In this document: positions 1-5,512 of the stretch, piece after piece
Position numbering within the stretch: position 1 is the first letter of the stretch
How the letters are laid out: every line of letters starts with the position of its first letter
NCBI GenBank assembly: GCA_900543705.1
Contig: UQSL01000086.1
Span: forward strand, 1 to 7,391
DNA from: an uncultured Oscillospiraceae bacterium
GTDB taxonomy: Bacteria; Bacillota; Clostridia; Oscillospirales; Ruminococcaceae
Reading direction: 5' to 3'
Length of the DNA stretch: 7,391 nucleotides
Notes under the pieces: generated by a model
The model's input: only the letters and a program-made list of their open reading frames with translations
Database searches by the model: none
What the model was told of the DNA's origin: nothing
Made by a program: the position numbers and the translations under genes

Positions 1-266
1 GGCAGGCATTCCACTGCAAAGACCTGCTCCCCTTCAACAAAAGACGGGAGCTCATAGGAGCAGTTGTCCACCTGCGGCTCGGAAAAGACGGTTGGGACCG
101 CCTGCTCGAACAGCTCCTTGGAAATCCCCTGTACATCGTAACGGTTGAGGACGCGTATGCCCTCCAGCCCTTCGATGGACAACGCCGTCTTGATATCGTG
201 GTACATCCCCTTTGCTTCCACGGCAAACTCCGGTTTTTTTTCAACATAAATGCGGAACACTGACAT
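1..266 (-). CDS. purL: Phosphoribosylformylglycinamidine synthase, N-terminal part (runs off left edge)
   Basis: Translating the minus strand from the ATG at 266-264 gives 88 residues starting MSVFRIYVEKKPEFAVEAKG, followed by ALSIEGLEGIRVLNRYDVQG and TVFSEPQVD. This is the PurS-like N-terminal segment I recognise from the long single-chain clostridial/proteobacterial-type FGAM synthases. The family converts FGAR, glutamine and ATP to FGAM in the fourth step of cytosolic de novo purine synthesis. The catalytic ATP-binding and glutaminase domains lie outside the window, so their integrity cannot be judged. The start is supported by the conserved opening VFRIYVEKKP and by an AAGGAG ribosome binding site about 11 bases upstream. 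It follows mtaB on the same strand after a 66-bp gap with no obvious terminator or strong promoter, so it may be co-transcribed with mtaB. No purine riboswitch is visible in that short gap. Confidence 0.88.
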   Translation of the reverse strand, partial: MSVFRIYVEKKPEFAVEAKGMYHDIKTALSIEGLEGIRVLNRYDVQGISKELFEQAVPTVFSEPQVDNCSYELPSFVEGEQVFAVECL

Positions 267-332
267 CGCTTTTGACACTCCTTGCTTTTGTTTTGTGGCA
301 TCAGGTATATCTATGGGAATAAAATAAACTGG

Positions 333-1634
333 CTATTCTTCTTCAAGCTCACCCAGGCAGGAATCCCCATCCTCTGCGACGGCGGTGATTCTGACCGGGA
401 GGATTTCCCCGTGAAGGGCCGCTTTACTCCTTACATGCACCGGGGTATAATTCTCACTGTAGCCCTGGTACAATCCGTCCGGGCCTGTCTGCTCAAACAG
501 CACCTTGCAGGTTTTGCCGACCTGAGATTGTAAAAACAGCAGTCTCGTCTGCTTGCAGGCCTCTATCATCCACCTGCTGCGTTCTTCTTTTATTTTCTGC
601 GGGACCTGGTCAGGCATGTTCGCCGCCCTTGTCCCCTCTCTTACAGAGTACGCGAAGACGTGTACCTTTGCAAGCCCCATTTTCCGCACAAAGGAAGCGG
701 ATTTAAGAAATTCCTCTTCCGTTTCCCCGGGAAAGCCGACCATCAAATCGGTTGTGACCGAGGCGTTGTTAAAATGGCTGCGTAGGCTGTCCGCAATGCG
801 GGCATACTCTTTGCAGTCGTAATGGCGGTTCATCCGCCTGAGCGTCGCGTCGCTCCCGCTTTGCAGCGCAAGATGAAACTGCGGACAGAGCTTTTCGATG
901 TGCGACATCCGTTCAATATCCTTATCGCTTAACAGCTCCGGCTCCAGGGAGCCGAGTCGGATGCGTTCAATGCCCTCCACCTTGGCGGCGGCTTCGACTG
1001 CGTCAATGAGGCGCAGCCCCAAATCCTTGCCGTAGGAGGAGAGGTTGATTCCCACAAACACCACCTCGCGGTAGCCCGCCTTGGCTAGTCCTTCGAGTTC
1101 AGAGGTAACCGCTTCGAGCGGTTTGGAGCGCACCGGGCCGCGCGCAGCCGGGATAATACAATATGCGCAGTAGCGCTCGCACCCATCCTCGATTTTGACG
1201 TAAGCGCGCGTGCGTTCCAAGAAGGAACCCGCGCTCATTTCCTCGAACTCCTCACCGCGCTTGTGGGCGGAAATATCGATGACCCGTTCCCCGGTCTGGC
1301 AGGCCTTGAGCACCGCTTCGAGCAGCCCGCGGCGGTTGTATGCCCCGGTGATGACATCCGCCTCCGGCAGCAGCGCCGCGGCATCCGGAAACGCCTGAGG
1401 GAAACAGCCGGTCAGCGCGATAATCGCGCCGGGATTGTTTCGCTTGAAGCGGCGCATCATCTGGCGGGTCTTTTTATCCCCGGATGAGGTCACGGTGCAG
1501 GAATTGATGACAAAAATATCCGCAGGCTGCTCCACGTCAACAAGGGTAAAGCCGTTTGCGGAAAAAAGTTGTCTGAGTATCTGGGTTTCGTATTGGTTCA
1601 CCTTGCAGCCCAAGGTGTAAAAAGCAATCCTCAT
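333..1634 (-). CDS. mtaB: tRNA (N6-L-threonylcarbamoyladenosine(37)-C2)-methylthiotransferase MtaB
   Basis: A 433-residue radical-SAM methylthiotransferase. The family adds a methylthio group to t6A at position 37 of ANN-decoding tRNAs, giving ms2t6A, and uses two [4Fe-4S] clusters in the cytosol. Domains in order are: an N-terminal UPF0004 domain (about 1-120) with cluster cysteines C10 (TLGCKVNQYE), C46 (NSCTVTS) and C77 (LTGCFPQ); a radical-SAM core with C152, C156 and C159 in EDGCERYCAYCIIP, followed by ARGPVRS; and a C-terminal TRAM-like RNA-binding region (about 370-433). The GCKVNQYE opening separates MtaB from MiaB and RimO. Length is normal for the family and all six cluster cysteines are present, so the gene looks intact. 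The start has an AGGAGAAAGG ribosome binding site at 1643-1652. A sigma-A type promoter lies about 100 bases upstream. purL follows 66 bp downstream. Confidence 0.95.
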   Translation of the reverse strand: MRIAFYTLGCKVNQYETQILRQLFSANGFTLVDVEQPADIFVINSCTVTSSGDKKTRQMMRRFKRNNPGAIIALTGCFPQAFPDAAALLPEADVITGAYNRRGLLEAVLKACQTGERVIDISAHKRGEEFEEMSAGSFLERTRAYVKIEDGCERYCAYCIIPAARGPVRSKPLEAVTSELEGLAKAGYREVVFVGINLSSYGKDLGLRLIDAVEAAAKVEGIERIRLGSLEPELLSDKDIERMSHIEKLCPQFHLALQSGSDATLRRMNRHYDCKEYARIADSLRSHFNNASVTTDLMVGFPGETEEEFLKSASFVRKMGLAKVHVFAYSVREGTRAANMPDQVPQKIKEERSRWMIEACKQTRLLFLQSQVGKTCKVLFEQTGPDGLYQGYSENYTPVHVRSKAALHGEILPVRITAVAEDGDSCLGELEEE

Positions 1635-1662
1635 TAAAGCCGCCTTTCTCCTGTTTTAATTT

Positions 1663-1709
1663 CGCTCCCGGCGAATTATCGGGAAGCGACCGAGCTTTTT
1701 GCGAATTAT
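1663..1709 (-). other. Leader hairpin and 9-bp direct repeat upstream of mtaB
   Basis: In the predicted mtaB 5' UTR the arms at 1663-1670 (CGCTCCCG) and 1680-1688 (CGGGAAGCG) pair over 8 bp with one bulged A. The 9-base loop GCGAATTAT occurs again unchanged at 1701-1709, exactly 30 bp away. The hairpin sits just upstream of the ribosome binding site at 1643-1652. It lacks a T-tract in the mtaB direction, so it is not an ordinary terminator. A role in translation control is possible but unproven. I do not recognise a known riboswitch or T-box. Confidence 0.35.
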
Positions 1710-1737
1710 GTAAAAATTTCTGCTTGTATATAGATAC

Positions 1738-1766
1738 ATTATAATAAATTTGCAATTTAAATACAA
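1738..1766 (-). promoter_or_regulatory. Sigma-A type promoter for mtaB
   Basis: On the minus strand, a -35 box TTGTAT (1766-1761) and a perfect -10 box TATAAT (1743-1738) are separated by exactly 17 bp. Transcription would start near 1731 and give a leader of about 97 bases before mtaB. The same -35/-10 pair with the same spacing recurs in front of the M20 amidohydrolase gene. Confidence 0.7.
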
Positions 1767-1773
1767 TTAGCAG

Positions 1774-1802
1774 TTGACTAAAATCTGCCATACTGTTATA
1801 GT
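1774..1802 (+). promoter_or_regulatory. Sigma-A type promoter for the HPr-like gene
   Basis: A -35 box TTGACT (1774-1779) and a -10 box TATAGT (1797-1802) are separated by 17 bp. Transcription would begin near 1809, about 138 bases before the ATG at 1947. Its -35 box is only 7 bp from the -35 box of the divergent mtaB promoter. Confidence 0.72.
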
Positions 1803-1813
1803 TTATTTATGGT

Positions 1814-1839
1814 AATAATAGTGTATATTGACTATTATT
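1814..1839 (+). promoter_or_regulatory. 9-bp perfect dyad just downstream of the HPr-like promoter (operator or 5' mRNA hairpin)
   Basis: AATAATAGT (1814-1822) and ACTATTATT (1831-1839) are exact reverse complements around an 8-base spacer. They fall within roughly the first 30 transcribed bases. The AT-rich arms suit either a repressor operator or a 5'-end mRNA stem. I cannot match the site to a known regulator consensus. The rest of the leader (1843-1920) is GC-rich, with short self-complementary stretches such as TACCA/TGGTA (1843-1847 with 1857-1861). It matches no riboswitch I recognise. Confidence 0.45.
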
Positions 1840-1946
1840 CAATACCACCAACGGCCTGGTAAAACGGCCGGCGGCGCTTGTAGTTGCCATGCTGTCGGCG
1901 CCATTAAAAAACACTCGCGTGATTTGATTTAGGAGGTTGGAAAATT

Positions 1947-2177
1947 ATGAAAACAGTTAACATTCTCTTGAGCACGATCAACGACGTCAAGAATTTTGTC
2001 AACATTGTCTCTCAGTATGACTTTGATGTGGACCTTGTCTCCGGCAGATACGCAATCGACGCAAAATCCATCATGGGCATCTTCAGCCTGGATCTCGCAA
2101 AACCCATCAAAGCAGAAATCCACAGCGACAACTGCGACAAGTTCCTGGAAGAAATCAAACCTTTCATTGTCGACTAG
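1947..2177 (+). CDS. HPr-family small protein lacking the phosphocarrier histidine
   Basis: A 76-residue protein with an HPr (PtsH/Crh) fold signature. The strongest match is DAKSIMGIFSLDLAKP at 38-53, which corresponds to the KSIMGVMSLGVAKG segment of HPr and keeps the regulatory serine (Ser41, equivalent to Ser46). The active-site block GIHARPA with His15 is absent. The matching N-terminal stretch reads LLSTINDVKNFVNI (7-20) and contains no histidine, so the protein should not carry phosphate from enzyme I. In this it resembles Bacillus Crh, a regulatory HPr paralogue with Gln15 that acts with CcpA when serine-phosphorylated. An equivalent role here is inference. A perfect AGGAGG at 1931-1936 lies 10 bases before the ATG. 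The gene is monocistronic, with its own promoter and terminator, and there is no other PTS gene in the window. Confidence 0.8.
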   Translation: MKTVNILLSTINDVKNFVNIVSQYDFDVDLVSGRYAIDAKSIMGIFSLDLAKPIKAEIHSDNCDKFLEEIKPFIVD

Positions 2178-2195
2178 TTCCAAGTTTTGTGTACG

Positions 2196-2227
2196 ACACC
2201 CGCCGTCATCTGACAGCGGGTGTTTTT
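2196..2227 (+). terminator. Rho-independent terminator of the HPr-like gene
   Basis: ACACCCGC (2196-2203) and GCGGGTGT (2216-2223) form a perfect 8-bp GC-rich stem, followed directly by a run of T (2223-2227). It begins 18 bases after the TAG stop of the HPr-like gene. Confidence 0.88.
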
Positions 2228-2260
2228 CTGTCCTAATAAAAATCTTAACTACCTCCTGCC

Positions 2261-2289
2261 TTGCCTGTAAAACTATTCTGTGCTATGAT
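2261..2289 (+). promoter_or_regulatory. Sigma-A type promoter for ddh
   Basis: TTGCCT (2261-2266) and TATGAT (2284-2289) are 17 bp apart, which predicts a start near 2296 and a 5' UTR of about 63 bases. The position just after the upstream terminator fits separate transcription of ddh. No lysine riboswitch fits in so short a leader. Confidence 0.6.
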
Positions 2290-2358
2290 AACCACAAACA
2301 GTTACAGCCCGCTAACTGAAAACGGACTGAAAGATATTATCTTGAGGGGAGATTACTT

Positions 2359-3348
2359 ATGAGTCAAACAATCAAAGTCGGCATCGCAGGCTACGGAAAT
2401 CTTGGAAAAGGGACAGAGCTCGCCATTTCCCAGTCGCCGGATATGAAGCTTGCCGCCGTGTTTACCAGAAGGGATCCGTCGTCCCTGAACATCCTGACAG
2501 AGGATGCCAAAGTCCTTCCCATGGACGCGCTTTCCTCCATGCAGGGGAAAATCGACGTCATGATTTTGTGTGGCGGTTCCGCCACCGACCTGCCGCAGCA
2601 GGGCCCGGAGGTTGCAAAACTGTTCAACACCATCGACAGCTTTGACACCCACGCAAAAATTCCGGAATACTATGCCGCGGTCGATTCCGCTGCTAAGAAA
2701 GGAAACCATGTCTCCATCATCTCGGTCGGCTGGGACCCGGGCTTGTTCTCTCTCAACCGCTTGTATGCGGAATCGATTTTACCGCAGGGTGAAAACTACA
2801 CCTTCTGGGGCAAGGGTGTCAGCCAGGGCCATTCCGATGCCATCCGCAGAGTTCGGGGCGTCAAAAACGCCATTCAGTACACGGTTCCCATTGAATCCGC
2901 ATTGGATGCAGTGCGGGCAGGGAAATACCCTTCTCTCACCACGCGGGAGAAACATCTGCGCGAATGCTATGTCGTTGCAGAGGAGGGCGCAGACCTCGCT
3001 CAGATTGAGCATGACATCAAGACGATGCCGAACTATTTCGACGAATACGACACCACCGTCCACTTTATCAGCGAAGAGGAACTCAAACGCGACCATGGAA
3101 AAATGCCGCACGGTGGCTTTGTTCTGCGCAGCGGCAAAACCGGAAATGGTGCGAACAAGCACATCATCGAATACTCCTTGAAGCTTGATTCCAACCCGGA
3201 ATTCACCTCGAGCGTGCTTGTCGCCTATGCAAGGGCCGCTTACCGCCTTTCCAAACAGGGAGAGTGCGGGGCCAAGACGGTCTTTGACATTGCCCCGGCG
3301 CTTCTTTCCCCCAAGGATGGGGCTCAACTTAGAAAAGAACTTCTGTAA
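2359..3348 (+). CDS. ddh: meso-Diaminopimelate D-dehydrogenase
   Basis: A 329-residue NADPH-dependent oxidoreductase of the Ddh family (EC 1.4.1.16). The family reductively aminates L-2-amino-6-oxopimelate (tetrahydrodipicolinate) directly to meso-diaminopimelate. This one-step bypass of the acyl-transfer branches feeds peptidoglycan and lysine synthesis. The N-terminal Rossmann domain shows GIAGYGNLGKG (8-18) and the NADP-contact stretch FTRRDP (35-40). CGGSATDLP (71-79), FDTH (95-98), SVGWDPGLFS (122-131), FWGKGVSQGHSDA (149-161) and the HGG at 251-253 are hallmark substrate and dimer segments of the family. Length is normal and no key block is missing. A GAGGGGA ribosome binding site at 2344-2350 supports the start. 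It has its own promoter and is not next to dapA/dapB or lysA here, which suggests a separately regulated gene. It converges on the M20 hydrolase gene. Confidence 0.95.
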   Translation: MSQTIKVGIAGYGNLGKGTELAISQSPDMKLAAVFTRRDPSSLNILTEDAKVLPMDALSSMQGKIDVMILCGGSATDLPQQGPEVAKLFNTIDSFDTHAKIPEYYAAVDSAAKKGNHVSIISVGWDPGLFSLNRLYAESILPQGENYTFWGKGVSQGHSDAIRRVRGVKNAIQYTVPIESALDAVRAGKYPSLTTREKHLRECYVVAEEGADLAQIEHDIKTMPNYFDEYDTTVHFISEEELKRDHGKMPHGGFVLRSGKTGNGANKHIIEYSLKLDSNPEFTSSVLVAYARAAYRLSKQGECGAKTVFDIAPALLSPKDGAQLRKELL

Positions 3349-3387
3349 AGGCAGGCTCCGTTTTTTTGAGAACCCGCCCTGATGAGT

Positions 3388-3420
3388 AAAAAATCCCCCG
3401 GCTTTGGCGGGGGATTTTTT
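3388..3420. terminator. Bidirectional rho-independent terminator between ddh and the M20 gene
   Basis: AAAAAATCCCCC (3388-3399) and GGGGGATTTTTT (3409-3420) are exact 12-bp complements around a 9-base loop. Because the stem base is A6/T6, it reads as a GC stem followed by a T-tract on both strands. It lies 40 bp after the ddh stop and 14 bp after the stop of the convergent amidohydrolase, so one structure can end both transcripts. Confidence 0.93.
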
Positions 3421-3433
3421 GTTACTCTCTGTC

Positions 3434-4726
3434 TCAGACGGTCAGTCCGCCCCATTCCCTGAGATATTCCTCTTTGGTGCAGACAGGCTTAAAGTTCTTT
3501 TTAATGGTAAGCGCCTTCTTTGCGCCGTCATATAACAGGTCAATCGCTGTCATTACCAGCATTTTAGTGGCAACAATGTAGGCCATTTCCTCATTTTCCA
3601 CTGCATAGTCCGCGCCGTGTCCGGTGCCGACGGCCCCGCCTGCGTAGGCATGTACGGTAGGAATCAGGTTCGAGACATCGTTTGCATCAGTGGTAAATGC
3701 CTTACCAACGCCGACATGCTCCTTGCCGACAAGTTCAATGAAATTGTCCTCAACTACCTGTTTCAGGGCAAGGTCCTCATTGAAGAACGTATATCCCGGC
3801 ATATCATTGATTTCAATTTCGCCGCCGACAGCATCCGCCCCGGCCTTGAGCGCACGGTTGATTTTAAAGTTTGCATCTTTAATCGCTTCCATGTTGTAAC
3901 CGCGTACAAAGCTTTCGATTTTCACCTCACCCGGGACGACGTTGACAAGGTCGCCGCCTTTGGTGATGATTGGATGCCAGCGGATTCCATCCTCATCCCG
4001 GAACGTGTCGCGGATGGCATCCACTGCTCCAAGGCCGATTCTCGCGGCAGTCAGGGCGTTGATTCCACGCTCCGGGGCCGCACCATGGCTCTCTTTGCCA
4101 ATATAGCGGATAAGCTTTGCGATAAAGCCCATTCCCCCTGGGCCGCCCGCGTTGACCTCGTCACCTGCAGTCGTGTGCTGCATGATCATTGCGTCAATGT
4201 CATCAAACAGTCCGAGCTTGATGAACTCCTGTTTGCCGCCGAGGAAGCTGATTTTTCCCTCTTTCATCAGTCCGCTGCGGTATTCAAGCTCCACGCCCTC
4301 TTCGCTTGGGACCGCCATCAGCGCCACATCGCCGTCAAGCTCCTCCATGACCCCGCTCTCCTTAAGAGCAATCGCAGTGCCGAGCATGGTCGCTATCTGT
4401 ACATTATGTCCGCAGGCATGCGCCGCATTTGTGCATTTGTCCGCAAAGGGATGGTTTGGCACTACCACTGCGTCAAGCTCTCCCATAATGGCGATTTTTG
4501 CCTTGTGCTCTTTTCCGGGCGCCGTGGCAATCACTCCGGTAACAGCCTGTTTGTCCACATAAGAGTAGCCAAGCTCATCAAACACATCCTTGACCTTCTG
4601 GGCGGTCTTTACTTCCTTGTAGCCAAGTTCCGGTTCCTTGAGGATGCTTTTGCCGATGGCAATGATTTTGTCCCTGTTTTTCTCCACGGCCTCGCAGGCC
4701 CGCGCCTTGAGCTGTTCCAGATTCAT
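3434..4726 (-). CDS. M20-family metallo-amidohydrolase (AbgB/ACY1L2-like)
   Basis: A 430-residue zinc-dependent amidohydrolase/peptidase of clan MH, expected to be cytosolic and to cleave an N-acyl or amide bond. Numbered from the chosen start, the visible metal and catalytic residues are E83 and D85 (GELDAV), C105 and H107 (HACGHN), the EE pair at 142-143 (PSEEG), H184 (MQHTTAG) and H370 (GTGHGADY). The lid/dimer domain (about 195-310) carries SHGAAPERG. TTDANDVS (346-353) and the GELDA/CGHN style resemble p-aminobenzoyl-glutamate hydrolase AbgB and ACY1L2 rather than classical HxD aminoacylases. The substrate is not determinable. I chose ATG 4726 because AAAGGAG (4737-4743) sits 10 bases upstream. 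The in-frame ATG at 4759 lies at the predicted transcription start and has no ribosome binding site. The gene is monocistronic, converging on ddh. Confidence 0.9.
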   Translation of the reverse strand: MNLEQLKARACEAVEKNRDKIIAIGKSILKEPELGYKEVKTAQKVKDVFDELGYSYVDKQAVTGVIATAPGKEHKAKIAIMGELDAVVVPNHPFADKCTNAAHACGHNVQIATMLGTAIALKESGVMEELDGDVALMAVPSEEGVELEYRSGLMKEGKISFLGGKQEFIKLGLFDDIDAMIMQHTTAGDEVNAGGPGGMGFIAKLIRYIGKESHGAAPERGINALTAARIGLGAVDAIRDTFRDEDGIRWHPIITKGGDLVNVVPGEVKIESFVRGYNMEAIKDANFKINRALKAGADAVGGEIEINDMPGYTFFNEDLALKQVVEDNFIELVGKEHVGVGKAFTTDANDVSNLIPTVHAYAGGAVGTGHGADYAVENEEMAYIVATKMLVMTAIDLLYDGAKKALTIKKNFKPVCTKEEYLREWGGLTV

Positions 4727-4761
4727 GTGATATCCGCTCCTTTGAATTGTTGTTGTCACTC

Positions 4762-4790
4762 ATTATACCGCCCAGGGATTCTCAATACAA
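4762..4790 (-). promoter_or_regulatory. Sigma-A type promoter for the M20 amidohydrolase gene
   Basis: On the minus strand, TTGTAT (4790-4785) and a perfect TATAAT (4767-4762) are 17 bp apart. The predicted start is near 4755, giving a leader of about 29 bases before the ATG at 4726. This position argues against a start at 4759. Confidence 0.72.
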
Positions 4791-4806
4791 TGCAGCCGGG
4801 AATTTT

Positions 4807-4823
4807 CGTGATTATCACGTGAT
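4807..4823. promoter_or_regulatory. Overlapping palindromes upstream of the M20 promoter (candidate regulator site)
   Basis: CGTGAT-T-ATCACG (4807-4819) overlaps ATCACGTGAT (4814-4823), so the half-site CGTGAT/ATCACG appears three times in 17 bp. The block lies about 17 bp upstream of the -35 box and is centred near -60 from the predicted start. That is the usual place for an activator. The regulator is unknown, and no regulator gene lies in the window. Confidence 0.4.
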
Positions 4824-4826
4824 TTT

Positions 4827-5432
4827 CTATGAATTTTTATGCACAATCCCGTCTGGAGCATGCTCCAGACGGGATTGCTGTTTTCTGTAATCCGGAGCTG
4901 CCGGATTATTTCTTTTCATCAAATGAGCCTGGCCGCTGGAATTTTCCTTCCTGTCAAAATACCCGATGGAGATCATGATTTCCTGTAAAGCCGCATGTTC
5001 CTCGGGGATGCTGCCGTAAATGACCGTGTTTTTCACCCTGGCGCAGACAAGATAGGTACCATTTCCCTGCAAAGTATAAAATGCGTAGTTACCCTGTGCC
5101 TGTTCCGACTGCTGGTAAGCCGACAGGTCTCTGCCTTTCCGCGACAACTCACACACCTGCCGGTAGACGCTTTGGGCATTTCCTCCGCCCTCTTCATTGA
5201 AATCATAGAAGAGGAAATAAAATCCGTCTTCATCCCTTGCCCTGAGCGCCCGGTTCAAATTGGAACCGGACTCCCAGACTTCCTGCGTGATATCCTGCGG
5301 CTGGTAACCCTGGGATGCCAGCACATCCCACATCTGCTGAGAAGTCACCGGTTTCTTGGTGGGGTTAGAGGCGTTCAAAATAATCAAAAACAGCCCTACC
5401 ATCACACCGATCACCACCAAAAGACTGAACAC
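4827..5432 (-). CDS. Membrane-anchored extracytoplasmic protein of unknown function; start uncertain
   Basis: From a GTG at 5432 the frame gives 201 residues: a hydrophobic segment (2-20, FSLLVVIGVMVGLFLIIL), then a soluble domain (about 31-158) rich in aromatic beta-type segments (FYFLFYDF, YAFYTLQ, YLVCARVKNTVIYG). Cysteines at 94 and 130 are a possible disulfide. The style resembles small lipoprotein-like domains common in Clostridia, but I cannot name the family. The GTG has no ribosome binding site. The same frame stays open upstream to a TGA at 5561-5559 and encodes a basic stretch ending NRYRGSRIKLVAQG, the expected cytoplasmic flank of the anchor. That extension contains no ATG, GTG or TTG. 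The true start therefore lies elsewhere, or the gene is the second half of the preceding ORF separated by a frameshift. The polar tail (159-201) is encoded across two inverted repeats and may not belong to the ancestral protein. Confidence 0.6.
   Translation of the reverse strand: MFSLLVVIGVMVGLFLIILNASNPTKKPVTSQQMWDVLASQGYQPQDITQEVWESGSNLNRALRARDEDGFYFLFYDFNEEGGGNAQSVYRQVCELSRKGRDLSAYQQSEQAQGNYAFYTLQGNGTYLVCARVKNTVIYGSIPEEHAALQEIMISIGYFDRKENSSGQAHLMKRNNPAAPDYRKQQSRLEHAPDGIVHKNS
4844..4877. repeat. Perfect 34-bp palindrome inside the 3' end of the upstream gene
   Basis: CAATCCCGTCTGGAGCA (4844-4860) is followed immediately by its exact reverse complement (4861-4877). It would form a very stable hairpin on either strand. 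It lies within the coding frame of the membrane-anchored protein, encoding part of the C-terminal tail QQSRLEHAPDGIV. Downstream in the minus direction there is only TGCATAAAAATTC, with no T-tract. On the plus strand it is followed by GCTGTTTTCTG. It may act as a terminator, an mRNA 3'-end stabiliser or a binding site. Confidence 0.6.
4888..4908. repeat. 8-bp perfect inverted repeat next to the 34-bp palindrome
   Basis: TAATCCGG (4888-4895) and CCGGATTA (4901-4908) pair perfectly around AGCTG. On the plus strand a T-rich tract (4906-4917) follows, so it resembles a terminator for rightward transcription, although no rightward gene is present. On the minus strand it lies in the coding tail of the membrane-anchored protein, 10 bp from the larger palindrome. 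Confidence 0.5.
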
Positions 5433-5512
5433 ACCCTGTGCAACAAGTTTTATCCTGCTTCCCCGATACCGGTTGGGATACGGTTCTATTTCCTTTTTGT
5501 ATATCCAGTTTT

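Noticed and set aside
2317..2330. A sequence resembling a CcpA cre site (TGAAAACG followed by GACTGA) in the ddh leader.
   Set aside because: Only the left half fits. The right half misses conserved positions, so it is most likely chance.
2570..3181. A 203-codon plus-strand frame inside ddh.
   Set aside because: It lies wholly inside ddh in another frame and has the Arg/Ser/Thr-rich composition of an out-of-frame translation.
2779..3327. A 182-codon minus-strand frame opposite ddh.
   Set aside because: Antisense shadow of an intact, recognisable enzyme gene, with no start signals.
3617..4822. A 401-codon open frame on the plus strand opposite the amidohydrolase gene.
   Set aside because: It is the antisense shadow of a well-supported M20 gene. 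It has no ribosome binding site or promoter on that strand, and its product has no recognisable motif and an odd Cys/His-rich composition.
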